A stretch of DNA of 64,000 nt from an uncultured Pelagibacteraceae bacterium (GTDB taxonomy: Bacteria > Pseudomonadota > Alphaproteobacteria > Pelagibacterales > Pelagibacteraceae), in contig CACHCA010000001.1 of the NCBI GenBank assembly GCA_902578265.1, positions 62,001 to 126,000 on the forward strand, in the 5' to 3' direction. A model generated the notes under the pieces. That model worked only from the letters and a program-made list of their open reading frames with translations, was not told the origin of the DNA and ran no database searches. Below, piece by piece: positions 46,148 through 54,515 of the stretch (positions are counted from its first letter, which is position 1; every line of letters starts with the position of its first letter). Both the position numbers and the translations under genes were made by a program.

Positions 46148-46779
46148 TTTAGGTTTTCAATATATTTAGACATTTTATTTAAAACACCTCTTTTCGAAAG
46201 TTTGTCAGTTCTAATTAAAATTGCATCTTTGACTTTAACAAGTGGACTATTTTTTCTTGTTTTATCCATTTTTGTTCTATTTTTTAAGGATTTTTTAACT
46301 TCTTTTAAGGGCACTGTCTTTTTTAAATCTAACCATCTTCTGTAACTAGAAACACTTAAATTACATTTGAAATAAAAAGCTAGGTCGTATTTTGGATTTT
46401 TAGCCAATATTTTACTTGCTATATCTCTACCCTCTATACAAATCTTTTTATTTTTTTTGATCAATGTCTTTTGAAATGTATTTATTATTTTTCGGATATT
46501 TCTATTTTTAGCTAAAATAGCAACATGGTTACTAATTTGTTGTGAGTGTAAATTTAATTTAACTATTTTTTTATAGGAAATACTTTTAAATCTTTTTTTT
46601 AAGAAATTAACAATATCTTTGGGATTATTTTTGATTATTTCTTTACTTGCATATCTATACAATAATCCTGAATTGATAAGTAACAATTTATATTTTCTAG
46701 AGATGAGCTTTGCTGCAGTGCTTTTTCCACTTGCTGACTCCCCGTCACAGGCAATTATTAATTTTTTAAATTTTTTCAT
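46144..46779 (-). CDS. cmk: (d)CMP kinase
   Basis: 211 residues. Phosphorylates CMP and dCMP. Walker A is ACDGESASGKSTAAK, followed by the nucleotide-binding LLINSGLLYRYA and IEGRDIASKILAKNPKYDLAFY, where the family usually has GRDIGT. rpsA commonly follows cmk, but here the next gene to the left is convergent. Unusually lysine-rich but otherwise standard. Confidence 0.92.
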   Translation of the reverse strand: MKKFKKLIIACDGESASGKSTAAKLISRKYKLLLINSGLLYRYASKEIIKNNPKDIVNFLKKRFKSISYKKIVKLNLHSQQISNHVAILAKNRNIRKIINTFQKTLIKKNKKICIEGRDIASKILAKNPKYDLAFYFKCNLSVSSYRRWLDLKKTVPLKEVKKSLKNRTKMDKTRKNSPLVKVKDAILIRTDKLSKRGVLNKMSKYIENLN

Positions 46780-46952
46780 GCGACTTTAATAATATTTACG
46801 TTCGATTTATGCAAAAAGATTATGAATTTTGTTATTTTTAACAAGTATTAATCACTTACAGGTTGAAACTCAAAATAAGCACTAAAGAGCTAAAGCGAAA
46901 ATTGAAACATTGAAAAAATATAAAATATTTGTTCTTATACACTAATAAAAAA

Positions 46953-47690
46953 ATGCCTAAAAAAAAAATTAAACAAAAAAAAATAAAAAAAAAAATTGGG
47001 GTTGCAAAGCTCACTAATTTTTCTACTAAATCCTTTTTAAGTAATGCAATTTCTAATTACAAAAAAAACAAAGAACTTGATAAAATTAAAGCTATTAAAT
47101 TAGAAAAACTACAAGAAAAAAATCAAATCCTTAAAGAGAGAAAAGATCTTAAAATTTGGGAAGAAAGACTCATTAAAGAAAGCAATAAATTAAAATTTAA
47201 TGAAGATGAATTAAGATTAAAAGAAAAAGAAATTAAGATTAAAGAGGACGCTCAAAAGTTAGAGTCAACTCGATTAATGAAAAAAGATGAAGAGTTAGTA
47301 CTTATAAGTAAAGAACTAAGAGCTAAAGAGAAAGAACTAAAATTGAGAGAAGAGTCTCAAAATAGAAAAGATATTGATTTAAAGGTTCGAGAAGAAGAGC
47401 AAAAAAACTTTGAACTTAAAGAAAAAAGAAGAAAAGAAAGAGCCTTAAAAATGATTAAAGAAGAAGAAGAAAAACAAAAAGAACTTGAGTATATTAAAAT
47501 AAAAGAATGGGAAGAAAAATTTGATAGAGAACAAAAAGCAAAAGAACATAGAGAAAATTTAAGAGAAGAGAGATTAAGACAAAGAGAATTAGAAAAACTT
47601 AAATCATTTGAAAAAACTGAAAATCCTGTTGACAAAAATCTTTCCTCAGGATTAGAAAAATTTGAAGTAGATGTTACAAAAGAAAATTAA
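46953..47690 (+). CDS. long coiled-coil protein of unknown function
   Basis: 245 residues from the ATG at 46953; an upstream TTG at 46929 adds eight residues. It begins with a dense basic patch (MPKKKIKQKKIKKKIGV), then residues about 40-225 are almost entirely Lys/Glu/Arg/Leu in a heptad-like pattern, predicting one long helix or coiled coil. No enzyme motif, signal peptide or cysteine. I do not recognise a family. The basic start could bind nucleic acid and the helix could be structural; both are guesses. Confidence 0.7.
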   Translation: MPKKKIKQKKIKKKIGVAKLTNFSTKSFLSNAISNYKKNKELDKIKAIKLEKLQEKNQILKERKDLKIWEERLIKESNKLKFNEDELRLKEKEIKIKEDAQKLESTRLMKKDEELVLISKELRAKEKELKLREESQNRKDIDLKVREEEQKNFELKEKRRKERALKMIKEEEEKQKELEYIKIKEWEEKFDREQKAKEHRENLREERLRQRELEKLKSFEKTENPVDKNLSSGLEKFEVDVTKEN

Positions 47691-48808
47691 TTTTTCTGAA
47701 TAGGAAAATAATCTTTTAAATCACCTTCCCTATAAACATCAGCTGTACAACAATGAATGCCACCCCCAAACGCATAAGCATCTCTTAATTCGACAGGAAC
47801 AACTTCCATTCCTAATTTGTCTAATTGTTCAGCTTGGTAAATTTCGCTTTTTTCGACGCAAACTGTTTTTGGATCAAGAACTAAAACATTCATAGATAAC
47901 CATACTGATGAATAACAAAGTGGTGGTGGTTCATTATGTGCTGGCTGAGCGCTATCAATTATTTTCCATCCATTGTCCTCAAATAATTTTCTTTGTTCTT
48001 TTGGTAGTCTTCTTTGAGGATTATTTATAATTAAACCTTCTTTAATGGGTGTAAAAGTTGCATCAATATGAATTGGATATGGATCACCTGGAAAATTTAC
48101 AGCATGAACTCTATGATCTTTAAAATGTCTTCTTAACCAATCAATTCCTTTTAAATTTGTTGTAAAACCATGTTGTACAATTAAGTCCTTCCCGAACCTC
48201 AAAACATCTGCAGCATCAAATAAAGGTTCTTCTTCTGTTGTTACAAAGAATTTTTCTTCAGTCCATTTAAGTCTTTTTTGAATACCGATCTTGTCTGACA
48301 AATAATCTTCACGGTAATCTGCGTCTGTTAATCTTGGTTTTGGTGCAGTTTCATGACGCATATTCTTGTCTATTTCAAAATATTTTTTAATCAGTGGTCT
48401 ATAATTTAAATATTCAAACCATCTACATCTATAGCTCATTGTTGCTTCAAGCATTTCATTTCCAACTGTAAGTATAATATCTCTAGCTGGCATACATCCA
48501 AACATACTATCAACTTTCCAATCGGGAGTAGAAATTTTTTGATTATGATTAAGTGGAACTGGTCGGTCAACTTTAATACCTCTTTTTTCCAAGATTAAAG
48601 CAAAATTATTTAATAACTCATTTGCTTTATCAACTGTATCTTTAGTACGAGGTCCATGAGAACCTTTCATATCTGAATCATCTGGTACTTTAGCATCTAA
48701 AGCAGGTTCTGGTGCAGGTATACAACAACCGTCTGCTTTTCCAACTATAACATGTTTAAGTGGATCCCATTCGTTCCAACTATTTACAATAACTTTGTCC
48801 TTACTCAT
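47687..48808 (-). CDS. glycine/inosamine amidinotransferase family enzyme
   Basis: 373 residues of the amidinotransferase fold. WNEWDPLKHVIVG opens it, and the expected triad is visible: Asp in FDAADVLRFG, His in YPIHIDATFTP and the nucleophilic Cys in GGGIHCCTADVY. The family moves an amidino group from arginine to an amine such as glycine (making guanidinoacetate and ornithine) or inosamine phosphate. The acceptor here is unknown. It begins 9 bases after a DMT transporter gene, so the two are probably one operon. Confidence 0.85.
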   Translation of the reverse strand: MSKDKVIVNSWNEWDPLKHVIVGKADGCCIPAPEPALDAKVPDDSDMKGSHGPRTKDTVDKANELLNNFALILEKRGIKVDRPVPLNHNQKISTPDWKVDSMFGCMPARDIILTVGNEMLEATMSYRCRWFEYLNYRPLIKKYFEIDKNMRHETAPKPRLTDADYREDYLSDKIGIQKRLKWTEEKFFVTTEEEPLFDAADVLRFGKDLIVQHGFTTNLKGIDWLRRHFKDHRVHAVNFPGDPYPIHIDATFTPIKEGLIINNPQRRLPKEQRKLFEDNGWKIIDSAQPAHNEPPPLCYSSVWLSMNVLVLDPKTVCVEKSEIYQAEQLDKLGMEVVPVELRDAYAFGGGIHCCTADVYREGDLKDYFPIQKN

Positions 48809-48817
48809 GTTTCAAGA

Positions 48818-49723
48818 TTAATTTAAAGCTATAAATCTTTTATTCCATCGCATTAACAAACTGTAATAAATTAATGAAATAAATAGAAAAAATCCTCCGA
48901 CTATAGTGTAAGTATCAGGCACCTCATTTATGCCTAGGATAGGTAACCAAACCCAAAAAATTCCACCAATAACTTCAGTTAATGATAATAATGTTAATTC
49001 TGCAGCAGGAATAGCTTTCGAACCAATAGAATATAAAATTAGCCCTAAACAAACTAATGTTCCATGCAAGGAAAATAATGCTCCATTATAACTTGTTGAA
49101 AAGAATACTTGTTTAGTGCTCAAAAGCATTGTAGCTGCAAAAACAAAACAAAAAAAACCTGAAAAAGCAACAGTTGTAAACTTTGGAGTTTGTGTTCTCC
49201 ACCTAAGAGTTACAGAAAAAATGGAAAATCCAATTGATGAAAGCATTCCAAAAATAAAACCAACGAGAGAATTTGATCCAGTACTTCCAAACGCCATAAT
49301 TATAATTCCGATCGTTGCAATAAAAATAGATATCCAAACATTTAATGAAATTTTTTCTTTGAGAAATAAAAAAGCAAGAAGTGCAGTAAAAAAAGGCATT
49401 GCTGCCAAGCAAAGCAAAGTGATTGCAGCTGACGTATTGGTAATTGAATAAATAAAACTTATCATCGCAATTCCTAATCCAGTTCCACCAATAATTCCTG
49501 AGTATCCCATTTTTAAATAATTTTTATAAAATTTGATCCCCTCTTCAAAATAAAGATAAAGATTTAAAAGAATAAAAATTGTTAATCCTCTGCCAAAAAT
49601 ATACTGCCATGGTACCTGGTTAGGATTATCCATATATCTCACAACAAGAGGGCCAAAAGACCATAAAATTCCTGCGAACAAAACTACTGGAACTGCGATT
49701 TTTGGATTTTTTAATTCGAGCAT
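48818..49723 (-). CDS. EamA/DMT-family transporter in operon with amidinotransferase
   Basis: 301 residues with about ten membrane helices in two EamA repeats. NPNQVPWQYIFGRGLTIF and ITLLCLAAMPFFTALLAFLF are typical for DMT carriers, as is the C-terminal half ending in a hydrophilic tail. It is the upstream gene of a two-gene unit with the amidinotransferase, which makes export or import of a guanidino or amino compound the leading idea; no substrate residues can be read. Confidence 0.85.
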   Translation of the reverse strand: MLELKNPKIAVPVVLFAGILWSFGPLVVRYMDNPNQVPWQYIFGRGLTIFILLNLYLYFEEGIKFYKNYLKMGYSGIIGGTGLGIAMISFIYSITNTSAAITLLCLAAMPFFTALLAFLFLKEKISLNVWISIFIATIGIIIMAFGSTGSNSLVGFIFGMLSSIGFSIFSVTLRWRTQTPKFTTVAFSGFFCFVFAATMLLSTKQVFFSTSYNGALFSLHGTLVCLGLILYSIGSKAIPAAELTLLSLTEVIGGIFWVWLPILGINEVPDTYTIVGGFFLFISLIYYSLLMRWNKRFIALN

Positions 49724-49866
49724 CAGGGAAGATTAAATCTAAAAATTTATAACTACAACAAAAATGAGATAGCTTTAATCTTAAATTTAACTTTTCCATT
49801 TAAAGTTGTGTTCGGCCTATTTCTATTCTTGATTGGTTTTTATTTGTCATGTAATTAAAAATTAAT

Positions 49867-50265
49867 ATGGATTTAGAAGTGCTAAGTATTGCTGCAAATA
49901 CAGATAACAATCGAAATATTGAGAACCGGACACATGTCTCAAAGTTAAAAAATTCAGTGTGTGGGGATGAAATGCAAATAGAGCTTATATTAAAAAACGA
50001 AAAAATTTTAGACTTTGGGTATCAAGGTAAATCTTGTGTATACTGTCAGGCATCAGCCAGTTTATTATCGAAAATTTCAATAAATAACCAAAAAGAAAAA
50101 ATTAACGATTTATGTGATAAAGCTGAATTATATTTTAATGATGATGTAAAAATTATAGATAAAAAATGGAATTCTTTGAAAAAATTGATTAAGAAGAAAA
50201 ATATTAATAAAAAAGATTGTATATTGTTACCTTTCAAAACTTTAAAAAAGATAGTATCAAGTTAA
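49867..50265 (+). CDS. NifU/IscU-like iron-sulfur scaffold protein
   Basis: 132 residues. The three cluster-binding cysteines of the IscU/SufU family are present: one in SVCGDEM (CGD motif with Asp), one in GKSCVYCQASASLLS and one in KKDCILLPFKTLKK. The overall length and order suit a SufU-like scaffold or sulfur-transfer protein. It is followed 3 bases later by an HPP-family membrane protein. With the suf operon elsewhere in this window, a specialised role is possible. Confidence 0.82.
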   Translation: MDLEVLSIAANTDNNRNIENRTHVSKLKNSVCGDEMQIELILKNEKILDFGYQGKSCVYCQASASLLSKISINNQKEKINDLCDKAELYFNDDVKIIDKKWNSLKKLIKKKNINKKDCILLPFKTLKKIVSS

Positions 50266-50268
50266 ATT

Positions 50269-50733
50269 ATGGGTAATCTTAAACAATCTCTTTTAGCTGG
50301 TTTATTTTCAATAATTACAATTGGAATTTTAACTTTCCTAACTTATAGAACAGAATTTGGGATCTTTCTGTTAGCCTCATTTGGATCATCTATGGTTTTA
50401 CTTTATGGATATCCTGAAAGTCCATTTGCCCAACCAAAAAATGTTTTTTTTGGTCATTTAGTTACCGCCATCGTAGGTTTACTTTTTTTAAACTTTGTTC
50501 CATTGCCAATCTTTTTAACCATACCATTAGCAGTAGGAGTTGGGGTTGGATTAATGATCCTATTAAATGTTACTCACCCACCTGCAGGTGGTAATCCAAT
50601 AATAGTTATTATTGGTAGTGTCTCTTTTGATTACTTGCTAAGTCCTGTAATATCAGGATCAGTTATAATTATTATTTTTGCAATAATTGTTAACAAATTT
50701 ATTTTGAAAAAATCTTATCCAAGCCAAAAATAA
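50269..50733 (+). CDS. HPP-family membrane protein
   Basis: 154 residues with four or five membrane helices and the family motif THPPAGGNP near residue 104. A second conserved stretch is FGSSMVLLYGYPESPFAQPKN. Some HPP proteins of cyanobacteria and plastids carry nitrite, but the family is poorly studied and the substrate here is unknown. It abuts the NifU-like gene, suggesting an operon, and ends 3 bases from a convergent mini-ORF. Confidence 0.82.
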   Translation: MGNLKQSLLAGLFSIITIGILTFLTYRTEFGIFLLASFGSSMVLLYGYPESPFAQPKNVFFGHLVTAIVGLLFLNFVPLPIFLTIPLAVGVGVGLMILLNVTHPPAGGNPIIVIIGSVSFDYLLSPVISGSVIIIIFAIIVNKFILKKSYPSQK

Positions 50734-50736
50734 TTT

Positions 50737-50820
50737 TTATGAAATTATAAAATTATTTTCAATAAGTAGACCTATTAATATTCCTATTGCTAATGCTATA
50801 ATTAATTTCTTCTTGTTCAC
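50737..50820 (-). CDS. possible 27-residue membrane peptide coupled to livM
   Basis: A GTG start at 50820 overlaps the livM TGA in GTGA, followed by 27 codons and a TAA at 50739-50737. The peptide starts with three lysines, has one hydrophobic helix with small-residue spacing (ALAIGILIGLL), then a short polar end (ENNFIIS). Positive-inside charge and a clear helix support a single-pass membrane protein. It fills the gap before the convergent HPP gene almost completely. No family is recognised; it could also be an untranslated remnant. Confidence 0.45.
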   Translation of the reverse strand: MNKKKLIIALAIGILIGLLIENNFIIS

Positions 50821-51884
50821 TTTTTTAGTACTGGAGATTTTACACCTTTAATACCTGATGAAGATAATTTTGATCTCATACTTTGCTTAAGATTTTCCCA
50901 AAGCTTAGCCATTCCTAAAGGTTCATAAATCATAAATATTATCATCAATAGACCAAAAATTACCTGTTCGATTGATGAAATAATTGTAGCATCAATAGCT
51001 CCGTGAAATACATTGTTTCCTATAGCATTTAAAAGAACTGGAAAAAGCAAAATAAATGCTGCCCCTATAAAAGCACCATTAATAGTCCCAAGTCCGCCAA
51101 GAATGCACATGAATAAGATTTTAAAAGATAACTTAATATCAAAAGCAACTGGCTCTAATGATTTTAGATAACAAAATGCAAAAAGAGCACCAGCTACACC
51201 ACAATAAAATGCACTAATAGCAAATGCTTGAACTTTAGTTCTTAATAGTGAAACCCCCATAGACTCAGCAGCAATATCCATATCTCTAACTGCCATCCAA
51301 TTTCTGCCTGTACTTCCTCTTGCCATATTCATAGCTAATAAAGTTAAAATTGTGGTAACAGCTAAACATACAAAATACATAGCTAATGGTGTTGTAAATG
51401 GTTTTCCTAAAATAACTATATCTTGTGCAGTTATAATCCCTGATGAGTCATAGTTTTTAAACCATCCAAATTTATCTATCATCCATATAATAAAAAACTG
51501 TGAGGCTAATGTTGCTACCATTAGATAAATTCCTCTAACTTTTAAACTTGGTAAACCAAACAAAATTCCAAAAGCTGCAGCAATTAATCCTGAAACTATT
51601 AGAGAGCCAACGAAACCAAGATCAGGCACTCGTAAAATAAGGTTAAACATAGCAAAAGCACCTGCAGCCATAAATCCAGCAGCACCCAAAGCTAATTGAC
51701 CCGTATAGCCCATTACAATTTGTTGTCCTATAGTAGCTAAAGCCAAGCAAAGCCAAGGAATTAATATAGAGGTGTACCAATATTCTGTTTTAATAAATGT
51801 TGGTATTATTAATACACTTAAAACCATACAAACAGCTAAGTTGATCAGGTCTTTTTTTGTGTAAGTCATAAAAATTGGTTTCAT
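50817..51884 (-). CDS. livM: branched-chain amino acid-type ABC transporter permease LivM
   Basis: 355 residues, about nine membrane helices. YTGQLALGAAGFMAAGAFA and the PSLKVRGIYLMVATLA segment mark the LivM family. The later GTINGAFIGAAFILLFPVLL is the usual C-terminal motif. Partner of LivH in the inner-membrane core. A start at Met1 or Met6 cannot be distinguished. Lies 3 bases after livH. Confidence 0.94.
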   Translation of the reverse strand: MKPIFMTYTKKDLINLAVCMVLSVLIIPTFIKTEYWYTSILIPWLCLALATIGQQIVMGYTGQLALGAAGFMAAGAFAMFNLILRVPDLGFVGSLIVSGLIAAAFGILFGLPSLKVRGIYLMVATLASQFFIIWMIDKFGWFKNYDSSGIITAQDIVILGKPFTTPLAMYFVCLAVTTILTLLAMNMARGSTGRNWMAVRDMDIAAESMGVSLLRTKVQAFAISAFYCGVAGALFAFCYLKSLEPVAFDIKLSFKILFMCILGGLGTINGAFIGAAFILLFPVLLNAIGNNVFHGAIDATIISSIEQVIFGLLMIIFMIYEPLGMAKLWENLKQSMRSKLSSSGIKGVKSPVLKK

Positions 51885-51887
51885 AAA

Positions 51888-52796
51888 TTAAACTCTCCTA
51901 ATAATTTTTTCTCCAAATAAACCTTCCGGTCTATATAATAAAAAGAATATTGCTAATACGTAGGGAGCCCAACCTTCAATAGCTCCTCCGAAAAATGGTC
52001 CGATATAAACCTCTAATATTTTTTCCACTGCCCCAATAATTAAACCTCCAATAATTGCGCCTGGAATTGATGAAAAACCACCTATAATTAAAACTGGTAA
52101 AGCTTTTAAAGCAAGATCAACAAGAGCAAATTGTACGCCAGCTCTAGCTCCCCACATACATCCAGCTACTAAAGCTACTACACCAGCAGCAGACCAAACT
52201 AATAACATTATATGTTTTAAAGGAATTCCTATAGAACTTGCTGCACCTGCATCATCTGCAACAGCTCTCAAACCTAACCCAATTTTTGTATATTTGAATA
52301 ATAAAAACAGACCAATAATCATTATAGCTGCAACTAACCCAGCAGTAATATCAAGTGCACTAATAAATAATTTTAAATTATCTGCAATCCATGGCACTGG
52401 GAAATCTCCTATGCCTAAATCTAATCTTCTTACTTCCACTCCCCATGCTGCTTGAGCAAGTCCCTCTAAAACATATCCTAAGCCAATAGTGGCCATTAAT
52501 ACTGTATCTTCGCTGGCATTCATTAACGGTCTTAAAACCAATCTCTCAGTACATAAACCAACCACTACCATCAAAAAGGCTGCTAAAATAAAAGCAAGTA
52601 CAAAAGGTATATTAAAATCTTGCATGAAACCACAGAAAGCAAGAACTGAGAAAAAAACCATAGCTCCTTGTGAAAAGTTAAATGTTGCTGACGCTTTAAA
52701 AATTAAAACAAAGCCTAGAGCAACTAAAGAATACATGGTACCAGCAAGTAAACCACCAACCAGAACTTCCATAAAAAATAGTAATTCATTTGCCAT
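51888..52796 (-). CDS. livH: branched-chain amino acid-type ABC transporter permease LivH
   Basis: 302 residues, about eight membrane helices. GGLLAGTMYSLVALGFVLIF and FNFSQGAMVFFSVLAF are the N-terminal LivH hallmarks; GIPLKHIMLLVWSAAGVVA and VLIIGGFSSIPGAIIGGL are further conserved sites. It lies between livG and livM in the same transcript. Confidence 0.95.
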   Translation of the reverse strand: MANELLFFMEVLVGGLLAGTMYSLVALGFVLIFKASATFNFSQGAMVFFSVLAFCGFMQDFNIPFVLAFILAAFLMVVVGLCTERLVLRPLMNASEDTVLMATIGLGYVLEGLAQAAWGVEVRRLDLGIGDFPVPWIADNLKLFISALDITAGLVAAIMIIGLFLLFKYTKIGLGLRAVADDAGAASSIGIPLKHIMLLVWSAAGVVALVAGCMWGARAGVQFALVDLALKALPVLIIGGFSSIPGAIIGGLIIGAVEKILEVYIGPFFGGAIEGWAPYVLAIFFLLYRPEGLFGEKIIRRV

Positions 52797-52805
52797 ATTA
52801 TAATC

Positions 52806-53600
52806 CTAGTGTTCTACTCCTAAGTAAGCATCTATTACTTTTTGGTTTGCCATTATTTCATCTGGTGTACCATCACCAATAACCTTGCCATAATCAAGTA
52901 CAACCACTCTATCAGATATATCCATTACCACTCCCATATCATGCTCGATTAAAACCATTGTTGTACCAAGTTCATCATTTACCTTTAAAATAAATCTACA
53001 CATATCTCTTTTTTCTTCGACATTCATCCCTGCCATCGGCTCATCTAATAAAATTATTGAAGAGTCGGTTGCAAGAGCTCGACCTAACTCAACTTTTTTT
53101 TGTAATCCATAAGGAAGTTTTCCTACAGGAGTGTCTTTAATGTCTTCTATCTCTAAAAAACTTATTATTTCCTCTGATCTCTCTCTATTTAATTTTTCCT
53201 CTTTTTTTACTTTTGGAAGTTGTAAAGCTACCTCAAGAAAATTTGTTTTTGTGTGAAGTTTTCTACCTACTAGAATATTATCCAGTACTGACATTCTTTT
53301 AAAAAGAGCTAAGTTTTGAAATGTTCTAGATAGACCCATTTGAGCCATGATATTCGGGGTTATATTAGGTACTACTTGTCCCCTAAAAGTTACAGTTCCT
53401 TGTTGAGGCTTATAAATCCCGTTAATACAGTTTAACATTGAGCTCTTTCCAGCCCCATTAGGTCCGATTATTGCCCTAACCTCGTGCTCGAGGACGTTAA
53501 ATGAAGTATCAGTAATAGCCTTAACGCCTCCAAAGGCGAGTGAAATATTATTCACCTCTAAAATCGGCTTTCCTATTTTAAACTTTCTTTCGTATGCCAT
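52806..53600 (-). CDS. livG: ABC transporter ATPase LivG
   Basis: 264-residue ABC ATPase. Walker A GPNGAGKSSMLN, the LivG-specific GLSRTFQNLALFKRMSVLDN, the ABC signature degenerate as LPYGLQKKVELGRALA, and Walker B IILLDEPMAGMN, followed by the switch His in LIEHDMGVVMD. Length and the extended insertion before the signature match LivG rather than LivF. Confidence 0.95.
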   Translation of the reverse strand: MAYERKFKIGKPILEVNNISLAFGGVKAITDTSFNVLEHEVRAIIGPNGAGKSSMLNCINGIYKPQQGTVTFRGQVVPNITPNIMAQMGLSRTFQNLALFKRMSVLDNILVGRKLHTKTNFLEVALQLPKVKKEEKLNRERSEEIISFLEIEDIKDTPVGKLPYGLQKKVELGRALATDSSIILLDEPMAGMNVEEKRDMCRFILKVNDELGTTMVLIEHDMGVVMDISDRVVVLDYGKVIGDGTPDEIMANQKVIDAYLGVEH

Positions 53601-53602
53601 AT

Positions 53603-54418
53603 TTAATTAATTTTTTTGTTTAAACTTTCTTCCTTAAGAACATCTCTAAAGTTTTTTCTACCTTTTTTTGATATGCCTAAGTATAATTCTTTCACTTTAT
53701 CGTTGTTTAATAAACTTTGCGCAGTCCCCTCGAGCATGACTTTTCCAGTTTCAATGATGTAGCCATAATCAGAATTTTTTAATGCAATATTAGTATTCTG
53801 TTCGGCAAGTAAAATACTAACTCCTTCTTTTTGATTTAACTCTTTTACAATATTAAAAATCTCGGCAACTAATTGAGGCGCTAAACCCATTGTTGGCTCG
53901 TCTAGTAACAACATTTTAGGTTTTGCCATCATTGCTCTTGCAACTGCAATCATTTGTTGTTCTCCACCTGATGTGAATGCTGCTTGACTTTTTCTTCTTT
54001 CTTTAAGTCTTAAAAAATAAGTATAAATTTTCTCTAATTCTTGATCTATATCTCCTTTAGATAATTTTCTTGAATAAGCTCCAGAAATAATATTTTCCTC
54101 AACAGTCAAATGACCAAAGCATCTTCTGCCCTCTAATACTTGTACCATTCCAAGTCCAACCATTTGAGATGGGTTTTGTTTTTCTATTAAGTTTCCATCA
54201 TAATCGATTGATCCCTTTGTAACTTTACCTCTTTCGGAAGCTAACATAGTTGAGACAGCTTTTAATGTCGTACTTTTACCTGCTCCATTTGCTCCTAATA
54301 ACGCAACTACTTTTCCTTTGGGAACTTTTAAAGAAACATCATGTAAAGCTAAAATAACGTTGTCATACATTACCTCAATATTTTTTATATCAAGAATGTT
54401 TACAGAATTATCACTCAT
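53603..54418 (-). CDS. livF: ABC transporter ATPase LivF
   Basis: 271-residue ABC ATPase. Walker A LGANGAGKSTTLKA, LEGRRCFGHLTVEENI, the signature region TSGGEQQMIAVARAMM and Walker B MLLLDEPTMGLAP, then ILLAEQNTNIAL. These match LivF. A Lys-rich C-terminal extension of about 20 residues (RKNFRDVLKEESLNKKIN) is unusual. First gene after the binding-protein gene, separated from it by a strong hairpin. Confidence 0.94.
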   Translation of the reverse strand: MSDNSVNILDIKNIEVMYDNVILALHDVSLKVPKGKVVALLGANGAGKSTTLKAVSTMLASERGKVTKGSIDYDGNLIEKQNPSQMVGLGMVQVLEGRRCFGHLTVEENIISGAYSRKLSKGDIDQELEKIYTYFLRLKERRKSQAAFTSGGEQQMIAVARAMMAKPKMLLLDEPTMGLAPQLVAEIFNIVKELNQKEGVSILLAEQNTNIALKNSDYGYIIETGKVMLEGTAQSLLNNDKVKELYLGISKKGRKNFRDVLKEESLNKKIN

Positions 54419-54445
54419 TAATTTTTTTACTTTAAATATTATTTA

Positions 54446-54488
54446 AGTGGGAAGCTTGAAACAGTTGAAATTGTTTTAGCTTCCCACT
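54446..54488 (-). terminator. intercistronic stem-loop between binding-protein gene and livF
   Basis: A perfect 11-bp stem, AGTGGGAAGCT with AGCTTCCCACT, closes a 21-base interior that contains a further AAACA/TGTTT pairing. It lies in the 97-base gap downstream of the binding-protein stop and upstream of livF, on the minus strand. No uninterrupted U-run follows, so partial termination or 3'-end protection is more likely than full termination. Confidence 0.7.
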
Positions 54489-54515
54489 CATGTGAAAATT
54501 AATTGATTAAATTAA

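Noticed and set aside
46780-46952. Possible tRNA or small RNA in the gap between cmk and the coiled-coil gene
   Set aside because: No T-loop GTTCRANNC, no acceptor pairing, and no clear hairpin terminator could be found by eye.
49780-49830. Weak AACTTT/AAAGTT stem before the NifU-like gene
   Set aside because: Six AT-rich pairs are expected by chance in this composition; no loop or T-tract context supports a terminator or riboswitch.
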